Source of the DNA: Ophiostoma sp. CBS 140.51
Lineage: Eukaryota; Ascomycota; Sordariomycetes; Ophiostomatales; Ophiostomataceae
DNA: 64,000 nt
Reading direction: 5' to 3'
Assembly (NCBI GenBank): GCA_029298735.1
Contig: JANSLP010000116.1
Coordinates: forward strand, 26,699-90,698
Shown here: positions 1 to 11,405 of the stretch, piece by piece
Position numbering within the stretch: position 1 is the stretch's first letter
Layout of the letters: every line of letters starts with the position of its first letter
Position numbers and translations under genes: made by a program
Notes under the pieces: model-generated
What the model saw: the letters and a program-made list of their open reading frames with translations, nothing else
Told to the model about the DNA's origin: nothing
The model's database searches: none

Positions 1-230
1 CGACGACGAGAACTCAACGACGTTCACGCCATACAACGAACCAATTCCTCTCAACCTCGCATCACACCGTGGCCCCCTTTTCGGCGTATCCTCGATCGCC
101 CCTCGCACGTCACCCCCTTTCCACCTTGTCGACCTCGACTTCCTCCTCGATTCGATTTCAATCACGATCCTCTCAAACTATTCACGATCCTCGATCATAA
201 CAACATTCTACACATCCTCCATTGCCCCCC

Positions 231-3200
231 ATGTCAGCGGCAGCTTCGCCGGCCGCCGATGGCTCGCGGGCTAGCAACGGCGGCGGTAATGACGATGCGG
301 CCGCCGTCGCAGCAGCATCAGCCGCAGCCGCGGCAGCTTCAGCCAACGCAGCTGCTGCAACGACCAGTCCGCATCCCGAGCTCGACACAATGCACCTCTC
401 CAACCTGCCCGTCGAGCAGCAGGAGCTGACGCTGCTGCAGTTCGCCGCCACGCTCGACGCCCACGTGCGCGTGCTCGAGCCCGACGACTGCACGGCCCAG
501 CAGTTCTACCTCAAGAAGGAAATTTTCAAGATTCTAAATCTGACAACACCCCCGCCGTCTCGTGTCGTCCGCAACACGCTCGGTCGCTGTCTGGCTCATG
601 TGCTGGGCAAGGGCGACCGCAAGCTGCTGTTTGAGACCATCAACGACTTGAATGCTGTCATTGCCAACGGCGGCGTCAAAGTACGGACGGCCGACGCCAG
701 TGCCAGCAATAACTCCGGCGGCGTCTCTGCAGCCGAGGCGTCGAACCGCACGAAACACGCGGCTGTTGTCTGTCTTGGTGACGTCTTTGGGGCCGCGGGC
801 GACAGCGCCATTAGTCTGCACCAGCTGACGACCGCCACACTCATGAAGATGCTCAAGGCGGCCCAGAATCACGCCAGTCTGCGTGCGGCCGTTTTCGTGG
901 CCTTTTCCAAGCTGGTGACCTGCATCGGCACAAGCACCGACGAGAGCATTGCCCGCGATATGTGGAAGCAGGCACGCAACCATGCCTCGGGCGACAAGGG
1001 CTCGCTCGTGTCTGTGGCCGCGTGCCGCTGTTTGATTGCCCTCGTGCGCTACACGACGTACTTTGACACATCGAGCGATTTTGACAGTCTTAGCAAGACC
1101 ATCTTCAAAACCATTGACGCTCCCTCGCCACATGTGCGTCGTGCGGCCGCTGACTGTCTTGTTGAGGCCATGGTCAAGGGTTACGCCGAGGCCGTGGCCG
1201 GTGGTGTTGGAGCTGGAGGCGGGGATGGCGGCGGCGGCGGCGGCCTAGGACGTACCATGTCGACACGCAAAGCTGTGCGGCCCAAGGCGCTCAAGCGGCA
1301 GTCGACTATCCCGACCAACCTGCAGGACGACGACGACCTGCCTGGATCGCGTGCTAGCAGCCCAGCCCCCTCGCGCAGTAGCCACAATGTACTCTCGCTG
1401 CCGCTGGTCGACATGCTCAAGACCCTTTCCACGCACTATGTGAGGCTCTCTACGACAAACCGTGCTCGCGCTGCTATTGGCATTTGCTATGGCCGCGTTC
1501 TGCAGCGTCTTGGCGAGAAGGCCGTCGAGCTCAACTACCTCAAGATTATTGAGAACTTGTCTGTCGACCTCCTTGGCCACGCTAATATTGCCAACAGCCG
1601 CTACCGTCTCCTGGTCTCCCGCCGCATTGTCGACACAATTGTCCAGGACATTGTTGGCCGTCGTATTCTGAGCGAGGCTGGCCAGATTGCGGCTTCCAAA
1701 GCCCTCGTCAACGAGATTCTCAAGAATTACCCACAGGTCATCAAGGACCGCCCTGAGCCCAGCAAGCACACCCTCGTGGTCACTCTCGGCGCTCTGGCCT
1801 CGCTTATTGCATCGCTTGGCTCTGCTGCCAATAGTTTTGCCGAGTCCTGCCGTGATGGACTGCTCCAGCTGCTCCCCCATCCTACTTACAGCGTGCAGGT
1901 CCACGCTGCTGCCTGTCTTAAGGCTTTTGTGCTTGCCTGCCCCCAGCAGCTGCTGCCCTGCCTGTCCGTGTGCATGAACAGCCTGACACGCGAGCTCGGC
2001 CAACTGAGCGGCGCCGGTGGAAGCAGCACCCACCAGCACCGCCGCTGCCTCGGCTTTTCGTACGGTCTGGCCGCCACTCTCAGTGCCAGTCCTCAGCGCC
2101 CACTCTACGGCTCGGTTGATATCAACAGCCGTGTTCTCACCATGGCCACAAACCTGCTCAAGACGAGCGGCAAGCTCGAGCTGCGTGTGGCCAGTGTCCA
2201 GATTCAGGTCGCCTGGATTCTCATCGGCGGTCTCATGTCTCTTGGTCCCAACTTTGTCAAGATTCACCTCTCGCAGATGCTGCTTCTGTGGAAGAATGCC
2301 CTGCCTAAGCCTCTGGCCAAGGACAACGTCGCATCCCGCAACTACCTCGAGACCTCTTTCTTGACTCATGTCCGCGACTGCGCGCTTGGCTCGATCCTGG
2401 CCTTCTTGCAGTACAACAGCCGTCTGCTGACCGTCGATGTCTCCAAGCGCATTGCTGCCATGCTGCAGCACACGACTGCCTTTTTGCGCACCCTTCCTGT
2501 TCGCAAGGTCACCGACGATATTTCCCAGCGCCTGACCCCGGCCCTCCAGCTACACGACCTCGACGTTATGGTCCAGCGCCGCGTGTTGCAGTGCTATCTG
2601 CGCCTCATTAACATGGCCCCCGCCGGCAGCAGCGAAGCTCTGCTGCAGTCTAATCTGCTGACGCTCGTCATCTCGCTCTTTGCCGACCCGGACAACTACG
2701 GCGCTGGCTCTCTCAGTGCCTCCATCGCTACTGCCGCTGGAACCTTTGAGACTATCTGGGACGTGGCGGACAATGCCGGTTTTGGTGTCACTGGCCTTGT
2801 GTCTGGCTTCAAGGTGCGTGGCTTGCCTGGCCAGCACGAGAAGAACGCTGCCGAGGAGGAGGAGCAGCAGCAGCTGTTGTCGACTCTGGACGAGACGGCC
2901 GGCCCTGAGGGTGTCATTGAGAGCTTGCTTCTGTCGCCCGTCTGCGGCGCGTTCGAACACGACGCTTCCCTTCTCTATGTCGAGAACAATGTCGTCCGCA
3001 GCACCGACGGCAGCTCTTCCTCCAGCAGCTCTTTGCTTCCCGACCCGCCTGCCACCGACGTTGTCAACCTGGCTATCCAGCTCTTTGCCTACGTCTTTCC
3101 GCTCACGCCCGCCAAGGTGCAGGAGAGTATTTTGGAGCAGGTTGCGACTTTCATGTCTGCTGGCTCGCTGCAGCGTGACCCCGGTCGCAAGGCCGCCATC

Positions 3201-6200
3201 AATGTTAACGTCGCTGTCGCGTTGCTCTCTACCCTAAAGGTAGCCGTCAAGGAGACCCAGGCTCCTGCCGGCAACATCACCGACCAAAAGGTCGAGAAGC
3301 TGCTGCAGGATCTCGTGCGTGGTTTTGTCATTGACCCCGATCAGTATGTCCGTAGCATCGGTTACGCTGCCGTCGGCCGTCTGTGCAATGCTTGCGGCAA
3401 CGCTTTCACTAGCCACGAAATCAAGTACTTGGTTGACACCATTGTCGTCAACCGCGAGCCGAGTGCGCGTGCTGGTTGTGCCATGGCTTTGGGATGCATC
3501 CAGACAAAAGTCGGCGGCATGGCGGCTGGCTACCATCTCAAGACCATCCTGGGCATACTGATGTCCCTCTGCAACGACCCCCACCCCACCGTGCACTTCT
3601 GGGCCCTTGAAGCCTTTGCACGCGCCTCGGACGCTGCCGGCCTTAACTTCTCGAGCTACGTTTCCAGCACTCTGGGTATGCTTGCCCAGCTCTACGGCTC
3701 CGAGAACCAACACGCCGAGGTTGCCTCTGCCGTGTCCATGAACCTCGAGCTCGACCTCAGCACTACGGCTGCCATTGCCCGCTGTGTCGATGCTCTCGTC
3801 AACGTTCTGGGTCCGGATCTTCAGGAGACTACAAAGTCGCGCGAGCTCATCTTTACGCTCGTGCGCCAGTTCCAGGACGAAGACGACCGCCAAGTCCAGC
3901 GCGCTAGTCTCGCCTGTCTGGAGCACTTGTCGCTTTACGCGCCAGGCTACGTTGATTTTAACGATTACGTCAAGCTGCTGCAACGCTACATGCAGTCTGA
4001 TCATCAGGGTTTACGCGATGCCGCCGTTGATGGGTTGTACAACTTGATGAAGCGCAACGCCGATGAAGTCATGGCCGCCGCCCTGCCTGGCCTGGAGGAC
4101 CAGCTGTGGCTCGTCCTTGACCGCCACCCGGCCCACGACGGCATTCGTAACATCTTCCGCAACTGGATGCGCCAGGCCTGCCTGAACGACACCACTGGCT
4201 GGCTGCAGCGCTTCCAGCGTGTCCTCAAGATGACCCGCCCCAAGGTGCCCGAGACCACGCGCCTTGCCGCCACGTTCCAGAAGAACGCCTTCCGTGGCAC
4301 GGCTATTGACCTGCAGGACGAAGAGGTGGCCGGTCTGGGATCGGGTGACCGTGACGACGGCAAAGACAACAACGACGGCGAGCAGCCTGGTCCTGGTGCC
4401 ACATCGTCTGGCACTCCTGATGCTGGAGCGGGTGCAGCCGGTGGCAGTGCGCCTACAGGTGCGCCCAGCTCCTCCAACGCTGTCGTGGCTGCCGCGACCG
4501 CGGCTACTGCGGCCGCTGGATCGGACGTCGAGCCGCTGCGTTGGCAGATTACGGCCTTTGTTCTGAGCCTGCTCAACGAAGTGTTCCGGCTTGTTACCAA
4601 GGATGCTGCGGCCACTGCCAGTGTTGGCGGCGACATCTCGCCCGCCCAGGCCGCCCTCCAAAGCAAGATTGCCGACGTTGTTCGCATGGCCTTCTCCGCA
4701 TCGACGTCGTCAGTGCTCGAGCAGCGTATCTGGGGTCTCAAGATTGTCGGTGCCCTGCTGCGCATGTTCGGTAAGACCCCCGACCCAGATTTTGAAGAGG
4801 CCATGATCCTCGAGCAATTCCAGGCCCAGATCAGTTCGGCTCTGACCCCAGCCTTTGCCGCCGACTCATCGCCTGAGCTTGCCTCGGAGGCCGTGCATGT
4901 CTGTGCCGCTTTTGTGGCCACGGGCATTGTCACAGATGTTGACCGTATGGGTCGTATCCTTAAGACGCTTGTCGGTGCTCTCGAGAACTTTATGACGGAC
5001 AGCGACAACGTTGGTATCGGTGACCTCAAGGGCCTGAGTGCCAACGCACAGGTCATGGTCAAGATGTCCGTCTTTGCCGCCTGGGCCGAGTTGCAAGTTG
5101 CCAGTCTTGAGCAGCAGTACCTTGTGGACGTTTTGCGCCCCCACATTGGCAAGCTGACGCCGCTGTGGCTCGAGTCGCTGCGTGAGTTTGCCCGTCTGCG
5201 CTTCGAGCCGGACATTTCCATGACACTGGGCCCCCCTTCGCTGTCTGGCAGTCTCGACACGATCTACGCAGCGCTCAACCGTGAGACCCTGCTGGCCTTC
5301 TACCAAGACGCATGGCTGAAGCTAGTGGACGCCATTGCTAGCCTGATTGAGCAAGATAGCGAGTTTGTCTTTGATGCGCTGGACGGTAAGCTGGCCGAGG
5401 ACAATGACGATGCCGATAGCGACCAGGTTAAGAACAATGAAAAGGCGGTCGCGTCACTCTCCAATGGCAGCCGGTCTGTTGCGGGAGGCGCTGACAAGGG
5501 CAAGAAGAAGGGTGCCGACATCAACTACCGCGACGAACCCGTGGCGTTCTTCTTCGTGCTGTTCGGTATTGCTTTTGAGGCGCTTGCCGCGCGCCAGGGC
5601 CATGCCGACTCGCTGGCGACACCGGGCCAGACACTCGAGATCCTGCTGGCCCTGAAGAAGATTTTGCACCCTAGCGTGTCGGGTCAGGCCATCTACCGCG
5701 ATGCCATCTTCTCCGAGACGATGGACCTGCTGGACCGGCAGGTTTTGACGGAGGGCCTGGATGTGCAGGGCGTCATTGTCGAGATTGCCCGCGCGCTGTG
5801 CCTGGCGCATCCAGCCGCTCGTACCCGTGAGCAGCCCGAGACGGGCGAGTTGTCGGACGACATTGAGCAGCTCTTTGAGCTGACACGCATTATTGTGCTC
5901 GTATTGTCGGGCCTGCTGCCAACGTTGTCGGAGCAGCCGCAGGGCTCGTCGGGCCCGCCGCCCATGCGCTACCACATGACCGAGGAAGCTGTGCTTGTGT
6001 TGATCAAGACCGCCCTGGACGCGCTGGTCGATGCGGCCGAGGTGTTCCCCGCCATTATTCGCACGGATCTGCACGCTTGTCTTGTGCACATCTTTGCCAC
6101 AATCCTGGCGACGCCTGCCTGCCAAGAAGTGGTCGTCCCGCAGGCCTTGCCGACGCTCAAGCGGTTTATCACGACGGCAACGACGGCAGCTGCCGGTGAC

Positions 6201-7065
6201 GACCAGACGGATGCACAGATGCGCGGCTGTCTGCGTCGCTTCCTGTCGGTGTACCTGACGGCCCAGAAACGTGAGGCTGCCACGTCACTGGCGTGCGTCA
6301 AGAACTCGCTACTAGCAATTACGATTCTGTTTACCGCCGGCCACAACAACCTGTCGACCAACGACCCGCTGGTCGTGCGCTTCCTCGATGAGCTCCTCGA
6401 CTGCCTTAACGATCGGATGGTAAGTGGTCAACTTTGATTATTTTTGTTTCTTATTTGTACACCTGCTAATCTGTTAGACCGCCAAGATTGCTGCCAACTG
6501 CTGTCGGTCGCTGCTCTTGCACACCCGCAACACAGCGGCCGACCAGAGCATCGGACGCTACCTTTTGCCGCGCCTGCTCGCATTTGTCACCAACGTCGAG
6601 CCTGAAGACCCAGAGGGTGCACGTGGCCTTATCGCGCAGACTTTAAGTGCCTTTGTCGCACAGGCGGCATCTCAGGCGACGGCTACCAACGGCAGCCCCA
6701 CAGGCGGCAACCGTACGTCGGTGGCCGTCGCAACAGCACTCGTACTTCCAGCACTCGTGGCCCGCGCTTCTGGCGAGCTCGAAAAGTGGCAGGAGGCCAA
6801 CTTAAGCACGCAACAGGCTGACGTCGGCGCGGCTGCCGAGGCGGACCGCAACACGATCTACAAGGAAACGAGCGGTCGCCTTCTGGAACTGGCCTCGGCC
6901 GACCCGGCAGCGTTCCGTGGCGTCGTGGCTGGTCTCAACGAGAGCCAGCGATCGTTTATGGAGGAGGTAATCAAGGCTGGACGGCAGGCGGAGGCGGCCA
7001 AGCCGGCAGCGAGCAGCAACGGACAGCCGACAATTGCTCTCAAGATGGACTTTGGTGGTGTTTAG
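231..7065 (+). CDS. laa1: Laa1/HEATR5-type HEAT-repeat protein (AP-1 accessory factor)
   Basis: Two exons (231-6419 and 6478-7065) joined across a 58-nt GTAAGT...CTAAT...TAG intron in phase 0; about 2258 residues. The family (yeast Laa1, human HEATR5A/B, about 2000 residues) binds the clathrin adaptor AP-1 and helps its recruitment to trans-Golgi and endosomal membranes. The protein is helical HEAT-like repeats almost throughout. An Ala-rich N-terminus, a Gly-rich stretch (about residues 325-340) and a disordered insert (about 1365-1425) interrupt the solenoid. The conserved family signature lies in the central solenoid (for example around residues 1070-1200, with RSIGYAAVGRLC and SARAGCAMALGC). 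The ATG at 231 is the first in frame; an upstream in-frame TTG is ignored. Family assignment is from recalled sequence character and length, so the exact orthology is inferred. Confidence 0.85.
6420..6477 (+). other. intron of the laa1-like gene
   Basis: GTAAGT donor at 6420, branch-like CTAAT near the 3' end and TAG acceptor ending at 6477. Removal joins the reading frames in phase 0 and reconnects the last 195 codons to the long first exon. Confidence 0.85.
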
Positions 7066-7191
7066 AGGGGACAAGGGGAGAGCACGATGTCAGGATATAT
7101 GATGAGCGGTCATGAAGGTATATACAATTGTTTTTAGGTTTTCATTCATTTTATACATTATTGCATTTTATTTTCATTCATCGCCTTTCTA

Positions 7192-8373
7192 TCACGCCTT
7201 CTCGGTAGCCTCCTCGTAGAGACGGAGGATGCGCACAGCGTTGCCGCCCATGATAGCAGCTGCCGACTCACTGCCATCGCCCAATGCCTTCTTAACAGCG
7301 TCGGCGTTCATTCTGACACTCTCCCACTCGCCCTGCTCGTCGGTCTCGAGTGGCGGGAAGAAGGGGTGGTCAGTGCCAAACATCAGCCGGTCCAGCCCAC
7401 CACTCTGGGCACCGCCTGACGCTGCAATGGCCGCCTGCAGGCCCACGTCCGAGTAGATAACGGCATCCAAATACACCTGCTCATGCAGCACGTCCCAGAT
7501 ACTGCGGCGAGTCTTGGCTGCCTTCCACAGATGCGCATCATGGCGCACACACGAGTCAATACGGCCCGCCAGGAAAGGAAGCGTGCCACCACTGTGCGCC
7601 AGCAGCAGGCGCAGCTTTGGTAGCCGATCAAACACACCGGCCAGAAACAGCCGTGTCACGGCAATCGTTGTCTCCATGGGGAAACCGAGTGCCAGAGGCA
7701 GGACATGGCCGTATTCGCCTGTCGTGCCACCTCGCGGGCCCCAGACCTCGCCAGGCAGACCGTAGTGCGGGTGCAAGAAGATTGTGAGCCCTGCTTCCCC
7801 GAGAGCCGCCAGCACGGGTTCCATGTCTGGGTCGTCGAGTCCCTTGCCAAGACCGCCTGTGCCCAAAATAACGCCCCGACAGTAGGGCAGCGTGGCTACG
7901 TCGGCAATTGTTTTGAGGAGAATGGGTGCCGGTGCCGTGACAGGCAGCGCCGCAAAGAAGAACAGGCGGCCCGGGTGTGCTTTGCACATGGCCGAGAAGC
8001 CCGCATTGACCGACGCAGCCAGTCTGCCTGCCTGGTCACTGTCCACAAAATCGAGCCACGGATTCGCCAGCGAAAGCACCGAGACGTCGATGCCGTGGGT
8101 GTCCATAAAGTGGATCTTTTGCTCGACGGAGGCGTAGTGGCTTGTGAGAGGACGACCGGGCAGCGAAGATGTTGGGGTCTCTTCGCCTCGTGCAGCAGCA
8201 GCTTCGGCCTCTTTGAGAGGCGTAATCTCAGTAGAAAGCAAAACAATGCGTGGATCGGGCGTGCCCGGGAACGAGCGCACAATAGGGATGGCACCGCGGG
8301 ACTCGAGGATCTGGATGTACTCTGGAGGGTACATGTGGGTGTGGACGTCCACAACGGGCGTTTTTGACGCCAT
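7192..8373 (-). CDS. isoorotate (uracil-5-carboxylate) decarboxylase
   Basis: Single exon, 393 residues; start ATG at 8373 (MASKTPVVDVHTH). It belongs to the amidohydrolase/ACMSD superfamily: metal-binding HxH at residues 11-13, HPHYG near 201, LLAHSGG with His about 261, and GTDHPFF with Asp about 335. The sequence closely resembles the structurally characterised fungal isoorotate decarboxylases as I remember them (long shared runs around LGTGGLGKGLDDP and PLALGFPMETTIAV), more so than ACMSD or 2,3-dihydroxybenzoate decarboxylases. The enzyme removes CO2 from isoorotate to give uracil, the last step of converting thymine to uracil (EC 4.1.1.66). It is transcribed divergently from a thymine 7-hydroxylase that makes its substrate, which supports the specific call. 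Upstream in-frame codons to 8505 lack family similarity and are taken as leader. Confidence 0.87.
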   Translation of the reverse strand: MASKTPVVDVHTHMYPPEYIQILESRGAIPIVRSFPGTPDPRIVLLSTEITPLKEAEAAAARGEETPTSSLPGRPLTSHYASVEQKIHFMDTHGIDVSVLSLANPWLDFVDSDQAGRLAASVNAGFSAMCKAHPGRLFFFAALPVTAPAPILLKTIADVATLPYCRGVILGTGGLGKGLDDPDMEPVLAALGEAGLTIFLHPHYGLPGEVWGPRGGTTGEYGHVLPLALGFPMETTIAVTRLFLAGVFDRLPKLRLLLAHSGGTLPFLAGRIDSCVRHDAHLWKAAKTRRSIWDVLHEQVYLDAVIYSDVGLQAAIAASGGAQSGGLDRLMFGTDHPFFPPLETDEQGEWESVRMNADAVKKALGDGSESAAAIMGGNAVRILRLYEEATEKA

Positions 8374-9552
8374 GGTGGGTGGTTGTGGTAATGTGTGAAG
8401 GTGATATGTGAAAATTACGACGTTTTGATCGAGATTGAGAGTGAACGTGAAGAGGGGATTTGTTTGGGGAAGGATGTCGGCTGACTTCCTGATTCGGTAA
8501 TGCAATTCGATGCAGTGCGTTTGTCCTGTCCCTCGCAGCTTCCTTCCAAATCTACACTGCTCTCACAGCAACTCACTACTTATACAACACACAATACTCT
8601 CTACAACTCATATCGCACTCTGCAGCTTTATCGGAACCCAAAGGTACTGGACCCATGATGGCGAGCCCCGACAGGTCGTCGAGATAACTTACACGTCGGG
8701 CCACTCCATGGTCTCCATAGTATTACGGGCCATCATGGCGCGGCGCCAGTGAGCGACGAGCTCGTCCAGCGTGCCTTCCCTGTAAGTTGACTGCTTGCCC
8801 CGCCCCTCTTTCCTATTTAGGCCACTCCTACCGCCTTATCTCGCCCAGACCAAAACTACTCCGCAGTTCCTTCCTCCACACGCACCGTTTGCAACGGCGC
8901 ATTCTTATCAGCCAACAAAGTGTTTGATACCAACAGAACGACAGCCAACAGCCCAACAGGGTGGTACGGCTTTTACATTGAAATGTGTCATGGCACTCCG
9001 GCGGGGGACCGTTGGTCTCGTCCGTCCTTGTCCTTAGAGTTGTCTAATCGATACGAAGCTGATTCTTCTGGGCATTCCTGTCGTGTGGCTTGAATTCCTC
9101 AATTTTGTACTCATTGATACGCTGCTGGGTGCAGTCGATCGGGGCAAATGGTCAGATTATCCCTGCTGTTGGCTGGCCCCGAGATAGCAAAGTGCTTTCG
9201 TTTCTGCAGGTCATTTCATAGCGTTGTACTGTCTAGAGAGTGTCGCGTAGAGCTGCTTAAACTGTGAAAACGTTCTGAGGCATCTCGGAAGTGGCCGATG
9301 GCCTGGATCGCTCCTTCTCCCCACGCTCTTTGTCTTGCGCCTGTCTATTTCAAACGGCTTCACCCTCTAACTGCATTTTGCTGTAGCCTCCCCTTTATCT
9401 CCTGAATTCATCTTTATTCTTCATTCGCCTCCCTTACTCCACGTTCTCTTCTCACGACACTCGACATTCCTCAACCCGCATCGTGTACCCGTATCGTGCA
9501 TCACACATCTTGTCGCCTAAGCCCAGTTAACCGACCTCGCCTCACCTTAACC
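8374..9552. promoter_or_regulatory. shared divergent promoter region of the thymine-to-uracil gene pair
   Basis: 1179 bp between the two start codons, with no convincing coding sequence. It must hold both promoters and leaders. HGATAR-type sites (recognised by nitrogen GATA factors of the AreA/NIT2 type) occur at 8682-8687, 8835-8840 (on the minus strand), 8904-8909 (minus, within CTTATCAG) and 9395-9400 (minus). That number is close to chance for a region this size, so nitrogen control is only a hypothesis. The last 200 bp before 9553 are pyrimidine-rich, as in many fungal leaders. Confidence 0.5.
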
Positions 9553-10718
9553 ATGGAGAAAGCTGCCGTGTCTGATGATGGGTTGTTGATCCCGGTAAGT
9601 TGAAAAAAGCTACATTTATTTTATAGAACTGTATTCTGTATGTGACAGAGACTGACGGACCTCACACCTTCTCTAGCTCATCGATCTGAGCAAGTTCCTC
9701 AATGGAACACCTGACCAGCGCATCGAGACGGCCAAGGCCATCCTGCACGGCTTCCAGACGGCTGGCTTCATCTACCTCAAGAACACGCCCATTGCGCCCG
9801 AAACGCGCAAGCACGTCTTTGACATGTCGGCCAACTTTTTTAGCTTGCCGCTCGACGACAAGATGGCCGTCGGTTGGACCACGCCCGAGGCCAACCGTGG
9901 CTACTCGGCACCTGGCCGCGAAAAGGTTACACAGCTGTCGGACCTGGCCGCTGTCGCAAAGCTAAAGGAGGCCGTCCCCGATATCAAGGAGAGCATCGAG
10001 ATTGGCCGCGAGCACGAAGAAGATTTCCCCAACCAGTGGCCCGACGAGACGACAAAGGCTGCTACGGCCGCCAACATCCCTGGCTTCAAGTCCACCATGG
10101 TCGACTTCTACGACCAGTGCAAGGCTGTCCACGTCGAAGTGATGCGCGCCATTGCCGTCGGCATGGGCTTGTCCGAAAGCCACTTTGACAATTATGTGGA
10201 TGTTGGCGACAATACGCTGCGTCTGCTGCACTACCCTGCCGTTGCGCGTGACGTCTTCCGTGCCAACCCCAACCAGGTGCGCGCGGGCGAGCACTCCGAC
10301 TATGGCTCGATCACGCTGCTCTTCCAGGACGGCCGCGGCGGTCTGCAGGTCAAGAGCCCCAACGGCAACTTTGTCGACGCAACACCAATCGAGGACACGA
10401 TTGTCGTCAACGCGGGCGACCTGCTGGCGCGCTGGAGCAACGACACGATCAAGAGCACGATCCACCGTGTCGTCGAGCCTCCAGCCACCCCCGACGGCGA
10501 CACCTACCCAGCTCGGTACAGTGTGGCGTGAGTTCCCCCGGTCCCTAATACTCTTCCTTTTGATTCCCAATACTGACCAAGACAGCTACTTCTGCAATCC
10601 CAACTTCAAGAGCCATATCGAGGCCATTCCCGGCACATATGCTACTGAGACGGAGAAGAAGTACGCCGGCGTCAACACCGGCCAGTACCTCGTCCAGCGG
10701 CTGGCAGCGACATACTAA
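9553..10718 (+). CDS. thymine 7-hydroxylase (thymine dioxygenase, 2-oxoglutarate/Fe(II))
   Basis: Three exons: 9553-9594, 9677-10527, 10586-10718; 341 residues, with phases that join cleanly (0, then 2). It is an isopenicillin-N-synthase-like 2-oxoglutarate/Fe(II) oxygenase: iron ligands His220 and Asp222 (in AGEHSDYGS) and His277 (in KSTIHRVVEP), and the 2-oxoglutarate-binding Arg294 (in PARYSVAYF), the last split by intron 2 next to it. The start MEKAAVSDDG, the GWTTPEANRGYSAPGREKVT block and the C-terminus LVQRLAATY match the Neurospora thymine 7-hydroxylase as I remember it. The enzyme oxidises the thymine methyl group three times to give isoorotate (EC 1.14.11.6). The product is the substrate of the divergently transcribed decarboxylase at 7192-8373. 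A generic dioxygenase is the fallback call. Confidence 0.9.
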
Positions 10719-11405
10719 GTGGAGAAAGAAAAAAGAATGAAGTGACGTATTTTGGAATTCAGCGGACAGAATGTTTTGTCAAGTACACTGTAGTTCGTTG
10801 GAAAGATCAATTCAAGATTGAGTGTTTCACGCGTTGAGTGCCTCACATAGCTCTTACTAAAACACGTGACTATACACGTGAATTTAAGCGCTCCACCGAC
10901 GTGCACCCGCGCACAGAAAACCACCAATCATAGAGCCCCAAATGGTCCCACCCGAGCCTCCCTGCACGACGCTACCTGCCCCGGCTAGAGACCAAGACGA
11001 GGCAAATGCCAATCTCGCCAAAGTTGCCTGGCGCCAGCGAAGACCGGCGACAAACGACAAAAAGACCAGCGATCAAGGAACAGAAAGAAACCCACGAAAA
11101 CCCTCCACTAGGCTAACAGAACATCGCCTGGCCCCATCGACGACACGCACATCCCCACAGACCGCACCGAAAGCACTAGACCGAGCGGACCCGTCCATTA
11201 AACAGCCGACTTTCTTCATCCTCCTCGATTCCGACTTTCTGATTTCCTCCCTATTTTGACAGCCTCGTCTGCCATCACCGGCATCCTCACCCTGCGCTCA
11301 CCTGCTTCTCACTAGCACCTCGCTTCACCCTCCTCGACCCCCGCCCCACTCGACCGCCTCTAAACAATGCTGAGATAGTTCTCTCGCGAGAGAGAGGCAT
11401 ACGAC
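10719..11405. other. intergenic region and leader of the kelch/BTB gene
   Basis: 687 bp between the dioxygenase stop and the kelch start. A 105-codon reading frame from 10942 has ordinary low-complexity composition and no recognisable domain; I treat it as non-coding leader. CACGTG-like palindromes occur near 10863 and 10875 (cACGTG in AACACGTGACTATACACGTG), possible bHLH sites. Confidence 0.4.

Noticed and set aside
1245..2471. Long minus-strand frame opposite the laa1-like gene
   Set aside because: Antisense shadow of GC-rich third-position-biased coding DNA; no domain and wholly inside a well supported gene.
4004..5260. 418-codon minus-strand frame
   Set aside because: Antisense to conserved HEAT-repeat coding sequence; no recognisable protein.
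8374..9552. GATA sites as proof of nitrogen regulation
   Set aside because: About four HGATAR sites in 1.2 kb are near the random expectation, so they are listed only as candidates.
10942..11259. 105-codon plus-strand frame before the kelch gene
   Set aside because: Pro/Thr-rich low-complexity translation, no similarity recognised, ends 150 bp before the kelch start and is probably untranslated leader.
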